From Flavipsychrobacter stenotrophus (GTDB lineage Bacteria; Bacteroidota; Bacteroidia; Chitinophagales; Chitinophagaceae), in assembly GCF_002954265.1 (NCBI RefSeq), contig NZ_PPSL01000003.1, positions 990,558 to 1,054,557 on the forward strand: 64,000 nucleotides of DNA, written 5' to 3'. Positions within the stretch are counted from its first letter, which is position 1; every line of letters begins with the position of its first letter. A program made the position numbers and the translations under genes. Under the pieces are notes generated by a model. That model saw only the letters and a list, made by a program, of their open reading frames with translations. It had not been told where the DNA came from and searched no databases. Positions 27,020 to 36,226 of this stretch are shown here, piece after piece.

Positions 27020-27735
27020 CTTTCCTTCCGCTCAGTGACCGGATATTGATCACGTCCAGCAGAGATGAAAAGACATCGCGTGAGGTGGCCGAGTTACCCG
27101 AAGCTGTAGAATTTAAAAGTGGCAAGATCCTTTATCCGCGCGATGGTAAGGCCGGTGACACCTGGATAGCGATGCACAACAACGGCAATGTGATGGTGTT
27201 GCTGAACGGAGGATTTAAAGCGCATGTGCCAATGCCGGCATATAGAAAAAGCAGAGGATTGATATTTCTTGATATTTTCGATAGCGCCTATCCTGTCAAC
27301 TTTTTCCAGTCTATTGATCTGAGTTCCATTGAATCATTTACCCTGGTCATTCTACAGCATGATCAGTTGTTTGAATGTCGTTGGGATGGAGCTGAGAAAT
27401 ATATCACTCCATTGCCGGTTGATGTTCCGAGGATATGGTCGTCGGTAACTCTTTATGACGAGCCGGTACGAATGAAGAGAAAGCAATGGTTTGAAAAATG
27501 GCTGAATAAAAAACAGTTCATTACCGCTGAGCAGGTAATTTCATTTCATGAGTTTGCTGGAGACGGAGACGAACGCAATAGTTTGCGTATGAGTAGAGAT
27601 GGCCTCTTGCACACTGTAAGTATTACAGGCATTGAGATAACGCAGGATAAAGCCGTTATGCGCTATAAAGATCTGCATGGTGGGCTTCTTTCCGTTAATG
27701 AATGGTTTATTGCCAGTAATATGATCTGCGTATGA
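27007..27735 (+). CDS. NRDE/TANGO2 family protein
   Basis: 242 residues beginning MCTVTFLPL. The Cys at position 2, together with the SSRDE motif near residue 18 (NRDE in most members) and GDTWIAMHNNGNVMVLLNGG, is diagnostic of the TANGO2/NRDE family, which shares the Ntn-hydrolase-like arrangement with an N-terminal Cys. The biochemical role is not settled; proposed roles concern haem or lipid metabolism in eukaryotes. It overlaps DinB by 13 bases and the ATP-grasp gene by 4 (ATGA). Confidence 0.9.
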   Translation: MCTVTFLPLSDRILITSSRDEKTSREVAELPEAVEFKSGKILYPRDGKAGDTWIAMHNNGNVMVLLNGGFKAHVPMPAYRKSRGLIFLDIFDSAYPVNFFQSIDLSSIESFTLVILQHDQLFECRWDGAEKYITPLPVDVPRIWSSVTLYDEPVRMKRKQWFEKWLNKKQFITAEQVISFHEFAGDGDERNSLRMSRDGLLHTVSITGIEITQDKAVMRYKDLHGGLLSVNEWFIASNMICV

Positions 27736-28787
27736 AAAGATACTTCAACACTCCGTTTTTCATAAGGCTGTTTAATTGGGAATACTGGAATAGTACTATA
27801 GTATATGCACCGATATACCCTTATTACGCGTGGCTGGCTCTTAAGGCAAGGTCTTTCATGTTTCTTACAGCGGCTAACCCCCTTATTAAGAATGGAGGAT
27901 TTATTATGGAGAGCAAGAAGGATGTTTACGATCTTATTCCTCCCCAATACTATCCGGCTACACTTTATTTCGAAGCCGGTACTCCGTTAGAGATTGTTAG
28001 TCGAGGTATTGAGGAAAAATCACTCACCTTTCCGCTCATTGCAAAGCCTGATATCGGGGAGCGGGGACTGGCAGTAAAAAAGGTGAATAATGTTGCTGAA
28101 TTGGAGCAATATATCACTCATATGCCGTTTGCATTCCTGGTGCAGGAGTTTGTCAGTTACGAAAATGAAGTAGGCATATTTTATTGCAAGCCACCTGGTG
28201 CTGCGCGAGGATTTATATCGGGGATTGTCAATAAAGAGCCGGTCACCATTGTGGGAGATGGTTTATCGACGCTGGAGCAGCTAGTAAGAGTCAATCCGCG
28301 TTACTTGCTGCAACTAGATCATATTGCTGCACAGCAAGGCGAACAAATGCGTAGTGTATTGCCCGTTGGCGAGTCGCTTGTATTAGTACCATATGGCAAT
28401 CATAGTCGCGGTTCTAAATTTACAGATCATACCCACAGAGCAACAGACAAACTGAATGAATCCATAGATCGTATATGTTCTCAGATTCCGCAGTTTTATT
28501 ATGGCCGCCTCGATGTTCGTTTTCTTAGTTGGGAAGCTTTGGAACGGGGAGAAAACATTTCAATAATAGAAGTGAACGGGAGTGGTAGTGAGCCTACGCA
28601 TATTTACGACCCGGAGCATTCTTTGTTGTTCGCATGGAAAGAGATCATCAGGCACTGGGATCTTTTATATAGCATAAGTAAAGAGAACAACAGGAGAGGG
28701 GTTAAGTATATAAAATTGTCGGCTTTGCGCAGCGATATTAATGCTTTCAAGCAGATAGATGCTTCGTTATCTGCCAGGGTATGGTAA
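27732..28787 (+). CDS. ATP-grasp ligase of D-Ala-D-Ala ligase type
   Basis: 351 residues. The N-terminal 60 residues include a hydrophobic amphipathic stretch (WEYWNSTIVYAPIYPYYAWLALKAR). The ATP-grasp core has LTFPLIAKPDIGERGLAVKKV (ATP-binding Lys), FLVQEFVSYENEVGIFYCK, a Ser/His loop GNHSRGSKFTDHT, and the metal-binding FYYGRLDVRF and IIEVNGSGSEPTHIYDP. Such proteins ligate a carboxylate to an amine or thiol. The usual murein ligase Ddl lacks this N-terminus, so this is probably a different ligase. It is coupled to NRDE by an ATGA overlap, and LysE starts 24 bases later. Confidence 0.83.
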   Translation: MKRYFNTPFFIRLFNWEYWNSTIVYAPIYPYYAWLALKARSFMFLTAANPLIKNGGFIMESKKDVYDLIPPQYYPATLYFEAGTPLEIVSRGIEEKSLTFPLIAKPDIGERGLAVKKVNNVAELEQYITHMPFAFLVQEFVSYENEVGIFYCKPPGAARGFISGIVNKEPVTIVGDGLSTLEQLVRVNPRYLLQLDHIAAQQGEQMRSVLPVGESLVLVPYGNHSRGSKFTDHTHRATDKLNESIDRICSQIPQFYYGRLDVRFLSWEALERGENISIIEVNGSGSEPTHIYDPEHSLLFAWKEIIRHWDLLYSISKENNRRGVKYIKLSALRSDINAFKQIDASLSARVW

Positions 28788-28811
28788 TTATTTAAAAGGC
28801 TTTCAGTTCTT

Positions 28812-29432
28812 ATGACGGTTCACATTTTTCAATATTTAGGTTCAGGATTGTTGATCAGCCTCTCGGGGTCATTGCCACTGGGTAACCTAAATGTGTGTGC
28901 AATGCAGGTAGCCGCAAAAGACACCCTTAAGAACGCACTGTTGTTTGCTTTGGGTGTTACGGTCATTGAAGTTCTATACCTTAGAATAACACTGAGTATT
29001 GTTAATGTACTTTCGGACAACCAGCAATTATTTTATTACTTCCGTGCGGCAACAATTCTGGTACTGCTTATTCTTGCCATTGGGAGTTTTAGGGCGGCAC
29101 GAAAGGGAAATGGGAAGCATGTGGTCATTGACAACAGCGGTAGCAAATTTTTGTTGGGTGCGGCTATGAGTGCTATGAATCCTATGCAGATCCCTTTTTG
29201 GATGGGGTGGGCAGTATACTTACTTTCCAGCGTTATCCTTGTGCCTGAATCTGGCGCTTACAATATATTTACAGTGGGTGCCGGTATGGGTACTTTTCTG
29301 GCGTTGTTAGTGTTTATTTTTGCAGGAATAAAGTTTGCTGCATTTATGGAGCGTAATCGGAAAGGCGTCAACATTTCTATGGGGTGCTTATTTGTAATAA
29401 TGGCATTTTCCCAGGCAGTGAATTTTTTTTGA
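28812..29432 (+). CDS. LysE-family exporter
   Basis: 206 residues with six predicted membrane helices. The N-terminal pattern GSGLLISLSGSLPLGNLNVCAMQVAAKD matches the LysE/RhtB first helix (normally GP at the SLPLGN position), and the AMNPMQIPFWMGWAVYL helix is typical. It should export an amino acid or small amine-containing compound across the inner membrane. Placed last in the YHS-DinB-NRDE-ATP-grasp run, it may export the ATP-grasp product. A regulator of the Crp/Fnr family follows 24 bases later. Confidence 0.83.
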   Translation: MTVHIFQYLGSGLLISLSGSLPLGNLNVCAMQVAAKDTLKNALLFALGVTVIEVLYLRITLSIVNVLSDNQQLFYYFRAATILVLLILAIGSFRAARKGNGKHVVIDNSGSKFLLGAAMSAMNPMQIPFWMGWAVYLLSSVILVPESGAYNIFTVGAGMGTFLALLVFIFAGIKFAAFMERNRKGVNISMGCLFVIMAFSQAVNFF

Positions 29433-29456
29433 CAATCAATTTTATAACTACAAAAT

Positions 29457-30155
29457 ATGGACGCTCAGGATCAGATGTTGATCATTCGCAGGAATGATTT
29501 TCTTGACAAGTTAACTCCCGATAACTACGAGACGTTAAACATATTGCACAACTACATTATTGCCGACAAAGATGCATATATCTATTTTGATGCACAGTTT
29601 TTGAACAAGTTATACTTTGTAAAAGAGGGCTTTGTGAAAATTGGTAATGTGGACGAAGAAGGGAATGAGTTGATCAAAGAAATATTGCAACCGGGAGATG
29701 TATTTGGCCAGTGTATGCTGGAACGTAATAACATGAATGGGGAATTTGCACAGGCACATAAATGTGAAACCATACTGTGCGCATTTACCCTTTAGGACTT
29801 TGAAAAATTGTTGATCCTTCGGCCGGACATGGGCATTATTTTTTCACGTAAGATCGGGCAAAAATTAAAGCGGGTAGAGAACAGATTATTGAATCTCTTA
29901 CAAAAAGATGTAAGGACCCGTTTATTGTATTTTTTCTGGACATTGGTGCAACAGAGCGAAAATCCTACGGGTAATGTAGTTAAGCTGGCTAACTATCTTA
30001 CGCATGAAGATATTGCACGGCTTACCGGTACCAGCCGCCAAACCGTTACCACGCTTATCAATCAGTTTGCCGATGAAGGGCTGCTTGATGTCGACCGAAA
30101 AGCAATCACAATACGAGATGTGAAACAATTGCAAAAGCTGGCTAAAGTCGGGTAG
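29457..30155 (+). pseudogene. Crp/Fnr-family regulator interrupted by an in-frame TAG
   Basis: One reading frame of 233 codons covers a complete Crp/Fnr protein except for a TAG at 29793-29795. Upstream is the cyclic-nucleotide-binding-like barrel (FVKIGNVDEEGNELIKEILQPGDVFGQ). Downstream, still in frame, are DFEKLLILRPDMGIIFSRKI, the dimer helix, and the winged helix-turn-helix LTHEDIARLTGTSRQTVTTLINQF. The stop falls in the CAFTL-DFEKL hinge. Explanations are a nonsense mutation, a base-call error, or readthrough. No other frame disruption is present, so it would be recent. It follows LysE by 24 bases and precedes the frameshifted DoxX gene. Confidence 0.85.
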
Positions 30156-30206
30156 GCGACAATATATAAGAGCCTATCGCAATAGCTTTGTTGCAAAACA
30201 TAAGAT

Positions 30207-30613
30207 ATGATCGTCAGGAACATTTTTCTTTGGGTACTTCGCCTGGTTGCCGCTTATATATTACTGCAAACACTTAGATTCAAATTTGGTGCAGCGCCTG
30301 AAAGCGTTTATATATTTACTAAGGTTGGCATGGAGCCTTGGGGACGAATAGGGTCGGGCGTTGTAGAGCTCATTGCTTCAGTTTTAATACTTATTCCCCG
30401 CACAACTGCGTTTGGTGCGCTCATGGCTATAGGCACTATGTCCGGCGCTATTTTTTTCACCTCACAAAATTAGGCATAGAGGTCATGGGTGATGGGGGAC
30501 AGCTCTTTTACATGGGCGTGGCTGTTTGGGTCTCTTCCGCTATTTTACTCTTAGTTTATCGTAATCAGGTTCTAAGGTTATTGCCTGGTAAACTGGACAG
30601 CGCGTCGAGTTAA
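30207..30613 (+). pseudogene. DoxX-family membrane protein with a frameshift
   Basis: The first 88 codons (MIVRNIFLWVLRLVAAYILLQTLRF...) give three DoxX helices and end early at 30471-30473. The missing fourth helix, reading FFHLTKLGIEVMGDGGQLFYMGVAVWVSSAILLLVY, continues in another frame to 30613. The switch occurs at a run of seven T (30451-30457); eight T would restore one frame. The family usually forms small four-helix membrane proteins linked to redox metabolism. It could be a real mutation, a homopolymer sequencing error, or slippage. It sits 51 bases after the interrupted Crp/Fnr gene. Confidence 0.85.
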
Positions 30614-30629
30614 TAGTTACAATCAATCT

Positions 30630-31490
30630 ATGAAAGGAACTTGCCGTTTTGTTTTCAGGATAACTTTTTGTGTTTTTGTTTTCTTTGTGCTTTTTGCGCA
30701 GGGATGTATGATGATGCGAACAGCTGATAAAGAAGCCGCCAAATCTTTTTCAAATTCGGGTGTAGATTTATTTACTGGTTTTGTTGCTACGCAAGGAGGT
30801 AAAATACACTATGCTAAGACAGGCGTAGATACTAGTGCAACTTTGTTTTTCGTTCATGGTTCGCCTGGCAGCTGGGATGCGTTTGAGACCTACTTAAAAG
30901 ATAGCGATTTGCTATTACACTACAGGATGATCAGCATAGATCGTCCGGGATTTGGTTATAGTGGTTTTGGGCGGGGTATGAGTATAGTTGAACAGAGTAA
31001 AATTATAGGCGAGATGATAGGCCAATTGCAGAATGGTAAGCCCTTTTATATAATTGGCCATTCTCTTGGTGGTCCCCTTTGCGTAAAACTGGCTGCTGAT
31101 TATTCTTCACTAATCTCTGGCGTCCTCCTTCTTGCTGCGAGTGTCGATCCAGGTGAAGAAAAGCCCGAAGGTTGGAGGCCTTTAATGAAAACTCCTCCGT
31201 TTAGGTGGTTAATGCCTGGCGCATTCAGGCCGAGTAATGATGAATTATGGTATTTTAAAAAAGACGTTAAGACAATGCCAGTGGATCTTAGGGCTATTAC
31301 CTGCCCCGTAATAATTATGCAGGGGTTACTTGATTCTATGGTACCTCCCGGCAACGCATATTACGCCCAGAAACAACTAACACATTCAAAGGCAGTGAAG
31401 CTTATTACAATACCTGATGCCAATCATTTTATTCCTTGGACGCGCTTTGAGATGATAAAGAATGTGCTAATGCACTTAAGTGGAAATTGA
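30630..31490 (+). CDS. Alpha/beta-hydrolase, probable lipoprotein
   Basis: 286 residues. A hydrophobic N-terminus ends VLFAQGC, a plausible Bacteroidota lipobox with Cys near residue 26, so the enzyme is likely membrane-anchored in the periplasm. Fold elements: oxyanion loop HGSPGSWDAF, DRPGFGYSG, nucleophile elbow IIGHSLGGPL (Ser), acid in QGLLDSMVPPGNA and catalytic His in DANHFIPW. The full triad is present. It resembles general esterases and hydrolases, and the substrate cannot be told. It is 16 bases after the DoxX remnant and may share its transcript. Confidence 0.88.
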   Translation: MKGTCRFVFRITFCVFVFFVLFAQGCMMMRTADKEAAKSFSNSGVDLFTGFVATQGGKIHYAKTGVDTSATLFFVHGSPGSWDAFETYLKDSDLLLHYRMISIDRPGFGYSGFGRGMSIVEQSKIIGEMIGQLQNGKPFYIIGHSLGGPLCVKLAADYSSLISGVLLLAASVDPGEEKPEGWRPLMKTPPFRWLMPGAFRPSNDELWYFKKDVKTMPVDLRAITCPVIIMQGLLDSMVPPGNAYYAQKQLTHSKAVKLITIPDANHFIPWTRFEMIKNVLMHLSGN

Positions 31491-31521
31491 ATACTGGCGA
31501 TAGCGTGCTACTCGAGACAGG

Positions 31522-32424
31522 TCACATCCACTTTTTCCTTTTAAACCAAACATACACAACAAGGATCACTACTGCCATCAGGATCATCACGCCAGGGTAT
31601 CCCCATTTATGTTCCAGCTCTGGCATAAACTTGAAGTTCATGCCATACACACCCACTATAAATGTAAGTGGCATGAAGAATACTGAGAAGATGGTTAATA
31701 CGCGCATTGTTTCGTTGGTACGCTGAGAAGATATATTGAAGTAAATATTCATTAATTGCGTTGCCTGTTCCAACAAGGAGTCATATAGGCTCTGCTGTTT
31801 TATATACATATCACGGCACTCCCTTGTATAGGCATCAGAGGTGTCTTTATTGTCTATTTTATCTACTATCTCATGCGTTAGTATCAGCAACCTTTTTATT
31901 ACATCTATCTTACGCTTAATAAAATACAGCCCTTTCAGGAAGGATACATTCCTGTCTTTTAGAAATACCTGCTCTTCGTAAAACTCTATGTGTTGTGTGA
32001 TCTTGTTGCCCGGTGCTTCGAAAGAATGCAGCCCTGCCTTTACGATCTCTGTAAGTACATGAGTGGGCTTTTTACACTCGCCTGAGTTTACATACTCTTC
32101 GCTTATGGCTACCAGTGGTGCCCATTCATTGCGGTGTATGGTAATGATGTATTTATCTGAAATGAAGATAGCAACCTTATTAGTAAGTTCCTGTACAGTA
32201 TCGGCCTCCTGATCTTTAATGGGGAAATATACCCGCACAATAATGAACGTATAGCCTCTGAAACGCTCATATTTGGGTAGATGTCCGGGCTGCAGGCAGT
32301 CGTTTACAGACTCCTCGTGAAGGTCGTATTTCTGAGCTATTTCATGCAACTCTTCAGGAGTGGGGGCAAGCACATCAAGCCACTCATAATCTTCCTTGTT
32401 CTTTTTGGCTAAGTTCCTTATCAT
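31522..32424 (-). CDS. corA: Magnesium/cobalt transporter CorA
   Basis: 300 residues. The N-terminal cytoplasmic domain (about 1-240) has long charged helices. Two C-terminal helices follow with the family signature YGMNF (about residues 259-263) at the end of TM1, and a short basic tail (WFKRKKWM). CorA forms a pentameric channel for Mg2+ (also Co2+ and Ni2+). It lies next to, and on the same strand as, the TonB/HupE-like cluster, but a terminator at 32499-32535 separates them, so I do not assign it to that cluster. Confidence 0.93.
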   Translation of the reverse strand: MIRNLAKKNKEDYEWLDVLAPTPEELHEIAQKYDLHEESVNDCLQPGHLPKYERFRGYTFIIVRVYFPIKDQEADTVQELTNKVAIFISDKYIITIHRNEWAPLVAISEEYVNSGECKKPTHVLTEIVKAGLHSFEAPGNKITQHIEFYEEQVFLKDRNVSFLKGLYFIKRKIDVIKRLLILTHEIVDKIDNKDTSDAYTRECRDMYIKQQSLYDSLLEQATQLMNIYFNISSQRTNETMRVLTIFSVFFMPLTFIVGVYGMNFKFMPELEHKWGYPGVMILMAVVILVVYVWFKRKKWM

Positions 32425-32498
32425 AGGTTACCGGCAAATAATGGTCTATCAATTGTTATAACAAATCTATTCCAATAACCTGAATAATGCGCTAAAAC

Positions 32499-32535
32499 AA
32501 CTATCCCGCAGCCTTTGGGAGGCCGCGGGGTAGTT
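32499..32535 (-). terminator. Terminator after the TonB receptor gene
   Basis: Near-perfect hairpin: AACTACCCCGCGGCC on the minus strand pairs with GGCTGCGGGATAGTT with one or two mismatches, followed by GTTTT. It closes the accessory cluster 18 bases after the receptor stop. Confidence 0.85.
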
Positions 32536-32553
32536 ATATCAGTCAAATAGTTG

Positions 32554-34860
32554 TCAGAATTTGTAAGTGGCACTCAGCTTCAGAAAAAATGGCGTACCGG
32601 GTGTATAGCACACATCAGTTTTAGCCGTGGGTTCCAGCATGCCGCCGGGTAACTTTAGCCTGGTTTCGGTATCAAATTGCGCTTCGTTCCATTTTGTATT
32701 GGTAAGGTTCTGGATCTGCACACCAAACTCATAATGAGGACGTACATAATTCACAACGGCATCCAACACAGTATAGCCCAATGCGGTGCGGGAATTATCA
32801 TCGTTTGCGGGGCGATCGCTAATATGCCTGTAGCGCAGACTCGCAGATGTGTTTTTCATCACTTTCACCGTTACTCCACCTATAGACGTAAATGATGGCG
32901 CTAAGGCAATATAGTCATTGCCTTTCGGTTGGTCTATAGCTCTACCGTGCGCATAGTTGGCATCAAAGTCTATGTAAAGCCATTTCAGTACTTCGTAGCG
33001 GGCTGAAAAGTCTATCCCCATTCTTCGTGTTCTGCCGCCTGTATCTATTACTGCAGCATCACCAACATATGAGTATTCCAGCTGCAGGTCCATGTGCCAC
33101 ACCGCTGCCTGTAGGAGCAGTTTGCTGTAGGGTTTCATTATTATTCCCAGATCATGGGAAAATGCCTGTGGTAGGATATTATTCACTGTAAGGTTGCCGC
33201 CTAGTTGCGAACCGGTGGCCAGTGTGCGGGTGTCATTGCTATGGAAGCCGGTGCCGTAATTATAGTATATGCGCGCGTTATCCTTTATGTTATAGTAAAT
33301 ACCAGCCTTGGGGCTGAATTTGCCGCCGGTAGATGAATACCTTTTAGTGTCGGCCACCATCCTGTTGTCATACTGCTGTATAAAATGGTCATAACGTGTC
33401 CCCACTGTTAGGACCAGCTGAGGGAGTAGGTTAACGGTCTGATTCAGGTATCCAAAAATGTTTGTTTCATGTATGTCTCCAAATGCTACAGGATTAATTA
33501 CCGTGGTTTTACCTTGTGTATAAGTGAGCTCACTCCCCATTATGTCATCATAGCGCAGTCCAAATCCAACCTGCGTTTTCATTTTCAATCCCCATGCAGT
33601 ATAGTTATGACCATATTCACTGTTGTAGCCTGCCACCGCACGTTTTTCGGCCTGTTTTATCTGGTCTCCATGTATGGAGTCGATTGCATAGTAAGTGAAA
33701 TCTGAGAACAATTTGAATTGGTAGTAGGTAAGGTAAATGTTGCTCTTGAAATAGCTGTTACTATTGATGCTCTGAAAGTACTGCAGGTTCATGTTATACC
33801 TGCTAGTTATCCCACTCTCCGGGTCAAGAACACCGTACCTGCCTACTATACCTTCATCTATCGCACGTGTAGGAATCTGCCCTGAGGCATCCCAAAAAGA
33901 ATGCATGCCGCTCAATGTTAAAGTGAGTATCTTATTGTTAGATATATAGTTGGTGTACTTACCCATCAGGTTCATGCGATTAAAATTCTGTGGCATATCA
34001 AAGTAGCTGCGGTTGAAGCCATACTCGCCCATCACGTAAGCGTCCTGGTGACTATTTGTATCCTTTTCCCTGCTCAGTAATTGTAGTCCCGCCACAGTAC
34101 GAAAATAGCCGTAGCTACCCCCATCAACTTTCACAAAACTATTATCCAGGTCATTTCTTGTTTTAAATGCTACGAACCCCGAAGTTGCAAGATTACCCTT
34201 ATCTATTTCATATGGACCTTTACCATAGTCTACTTCCTGCACCGACTCCGGTATGATGAAATGAGCATCCGCAAAGCCTTGACCATGCGCATGAGATACC
34301 ATGTTTACCGGCATATTGTCAATGCTTACATTAATATCGGTACCATGATCGCAGTCAAACCCACGTAAAAATATTTGCTCTGCTTTACCACCGCCCTGAT
34401 GTTGTGCAGTGAAAAGGCCGGGTACTAATCGCAGCAGGTCTTGTGTAGTATTCACAGGTCTTTGTTGCAGATCCAGTCCGCTTATGCTACTCAGGTTCAA
34501 TGCTTTTTTTGCATTGATGGAAACGGCATTCATCTGTATAGGTGCCTTAGCCAATTTAAAAAAGGTTTCGGTTGTTTCACCATCGGCTATTGTGATCTCA
34601 TCTTCTAAATTGTTGTAGCCCAGGTGAGAGATGACTATAGTATACCGGCCCGGCGAAATACCCTTTATAAAGAACCTGCCAAATGCATCAGTAACAGCAC
34701 TATAATTGCCTGCCTTAATATACAGGCTTGCACCTTCCAGTGGTTTCTTGTTGCCTTCATCTGTTACAATACCTCTTATACTTCCCTGATGCGCAAAGGC
34801 TTTGAGAGATAAGCATATAAATAACAGGCTTAATAGATATCTTTTAGTTGTTGTTTTCAT
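32554..34860 (-). CDS. TonB-dependent outer-membrane receptor with N-terminal CarboxypepD_reg-like domain
   Basis: 768 residues. The signal peptide ends LKAFA. A carboxypeptidase regulatory-like domain follows (about 25-105; IRGIVTDEGNKKPLEGASLYI... GYNNLEDEITI), then the plug (about 110-235) and a 22-strand barrel ending FLKLSATYKF. The plug holds a His/Asp-rich stretch, LRGFDCDHGTDINVSIDNMP and VSHAHGQGFADAHF, that suggests a metal or metal-complex ligand. No SusD partner is adjacent, so this is not a glycan PUL. It is the last gene of the 10-kb minus-strand cluster with HupE-like, DUF4331 and haemoglobin-like genes. Confidence 0.93.
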   Translation of the reverse strand: MKTTTKRYLLSLLFICLSLKAFAHQGSIRGIVTDEGNKKPLEGASLYIKAGNYSAVTDAFGRFFIKGISPGRYTIVISHLGYNNLEDEITIADGETTETFFKLAKAPIQMNAVSINAKKALNLSSISGLDLQQRPVNTTQDLLRLVPGLFTAQHQGGGKAEQIFLRGFDCDHGTDINVSIDNMPVNMVSHAHGQGFADAHFIIPESVQEVDYGKGPYEIDKGNLATSGFVAFKTRNDLDNSFVKVDGGSYGYFRTVAGLQLLSREKDTNSHQDAYVMGEYGFNRSYFDMPQNFNRMNLMGKYTNYISNNKILTLTLSGMHSFWDASGQIPTRAIDEGIVGRYGVLDPESGITSRYNMNLQYFQSINSNSYFKSNIYLTYYQFKLFSDFTYYAIDSIHGDQIKQAEKRAVAGYNSEYGHNYTAWGLKMKTQVGFGLRYDDIMGSELTYTQGKTTVINPVAFGDIHETNIFGYLNQTVNLLPQLVLTVGTRYDHFIQQYDNRMVADTKRYSSTGGKFSPKAGIYYNIKDNARIYYNYGTGFHSNDTRTLATGSQLGGNLTVNNILPQAFSHDLGIIMKPYSKLLLQAAVWHMDLQLEYSYVGDAAVIDTGGRTRRMGIDFSARYEVLKWLYIDFDANYAHGRAIDQPKGNDYIALAPSFTSIGGVTVKVMKNTSASLRYRHISDRPANDDNSRTALGYTVLDAVVNYVRPHYEFGVQIQNLTNTKWNEAQFDTETRLKLPGGMLEPTAKTDVCYTPGTPFFLKLSATYKF

Positions 34861-35026
34861 GTTTCAATTTTTACTCCCTGTGAAAGTGTTTTTCTATTCG
34901 TTACACTACATGTTGATTGCATCAGTATATAGATAAATTCAGTCATTTAGAAAACAACAGGACATAGGAAGCCGCTTCCATACACTAAGTGTTGAAAAAT
35001 TTCCTTACTATAGGTTTGTCCTGTCG

Positions 35027-35491
35027 TCAGGCACCGGCTCGTGGGGGAGGATAATTGATGTGGACATGCGCTCGTGCATAATAGCATAGGTAGCAATGCC
35101 TATGTACAGTAGCAACAGGCAATGCCGCCGCAGGATGTTTTAAGTAGGAATAGCATACCTGCACACATTCTTGTACTTCTGCTTTGTTGCTTATGGTGTG
35201 CTTTTCTTTTTCTGTTTGCTTTGCTCCATTGACCAGCTCAGTATGCACATGAAATTTTCCATTTACTTCATGCACTACCAGCATGTGTTGGCTCTTCCAG
35301 AAGGTGTGTGCAATAGTATCTATTGCCAGAGGTAACATGGGTTTTACCATCACCATCGTATATGCGATGAGCAGAATGTAAACTATTTTTCGTGTCAGTA
35401 TTGCTTTGATCTCACTCACATCAGCGGTGCTCAGCCTATCCCCTTGCAAGGCAGGTTGTTCGCCTGAAAATATGTGTATGGTTGTTTTCAA
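35027..35491 (-). CDS. Small Cys/His-rich membrane protein
   Basis: 154 residues with one central membrane helix (IVYILLIAYTMVMVKPMLPLAI). The soluble part has Cys and His near the C-terminus: ECVQVCYSYLKH, HRHCYLCYYARAHVHINY, ending PPPRAGA. A Pro-Pro-Arg ending after a Cys/His patch recalls small proteins found beside TonB receptors in Bacteroidota. A metal-binding role is inferred from composition and place (between the HupE-like gene and the TonB receptor). The ORF has no strong family match that I know, but length, strand and spacing support a real gene. Confidence 0.6.
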   Translation of the reverse strand: MKTTIHIFSGEQPALQGDRLSTADVSEIKAILTRKIVYILLIAYTMVMVKPMLPLAIDTIAHTFWKSQHMLVVHEVNGKFHVHTELVNGAKQTEKEKHTISNKAEVQECVQVCYSYLKHPAAALPVATVHRHCYLCYYARAHVHINYPPPRAGA

Positions 35492-35565
35492 CGCAGTATA
35501 CTGATGTTTATTTATAAAGAGACACGATCAATAGATTAGTGAGGATACACTTCATTTAATAGAAA

Positions 35566-36225
35566 TTAAACAACAAACCATATCCGCTCTACTGTCCACC
35601 AGGTCGCTACAAGTGCTATTACAAAACTCATGGGTATTACAATGCCACGTCTGTACCATATCTTTTGAGAGAATGGCTTGGATAGCAAGAAGTACAGTAA
35701 CAATATTATGGTCAACTGTCCAAGTTCTACACCAACATTAAAGCTGATAAGCGCCGTGGCAAAAGCATATTGCGGCATGCCTAATTGTGATAAAGCTCCT
35801 GCAAATCCCATTCCATGCACCATTCCAAACAGAAACACCATAACCAGCCTCCACGGCTTCACCTGCTTAAAGTAGATATTTTCTATTGCAAGGAAAACTA
35901 TTGATATGGCTATCAGTGGTTCTATTATATTACGCGGAGGATTGATCACACCGTACATAGCCAGCCCCAATGTTATTGTATGTGCTACTGTGAACATTGA
36001 CGCCTGTGCTATAATCTGCTTAATGTTAGTATTTAGCAGGAACACGCAGGTAATGAAAAGTATATGGTCAAATCCCTCGGGAAGTATATGTTGAAAACCT
36101 ATTAATGTATATTTCCAGAATACCTGGTCGCCGCTCATTCGTTCCAGCTCATAGTTGATCACGTGCGCCTGTATTGGCGCAGTGAACAGAACAAGAAGTA
36201 CAATAAGAGCTATATACTTTTTCAT
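35566..36225 (-). CDS. HupE/UreJ-family membrane transporter (HupE_UreJ_2 type)
   Basis: 219 residues. The signal-like N-terminus ends PIQAHVINYELERM. Six helices follow. Family motifs: FWKYTLIGFQHILPEGFDHILFITCVFLL, SMFTVAHTITLGLAMYGVI, GMVHGMGFAGALSQLGM and SFNVGVELGQL. HupE/UreJ proteins import nickel or cobalt for hydrogenase and urease, using His/Asp in helix 1 (here H-x4-D). The HupE_UreJ_2 subfamily is common outside such operons. Only one base separates it from the upstream TPR gene, so they form an operon. No hydrogenase or urease gene is in the window. Confidence 0.88.
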   Translation of the reverse strand: MKKYIALIVLLVLFTAPIQAHVINYELERMSGDQVFWKYTLIGFQHILPEGFDHILFITCVFLLNTNIKQIIAQASMFTVAHTITLGLAMYGVINPPRNIIEPLIAISIVFLAIENIYFKQVKPWRLVMVFLFGMVHGMGFAGALSQLGMPQYAFATALISFNVGVELGQLTIILLLYFLLSKPFSQKIWYRRGIVIPMSFVIALVATWWTVERIWFVV

Positions 36226-36226
36226 C

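Noticed and set aside
31522..32424. corA as part of the TonB/HupE-like cluster
   Set aside because: A strong terminator at 32499-32535 separates it, and CorA is a common housekeeping Mg2+ channel.
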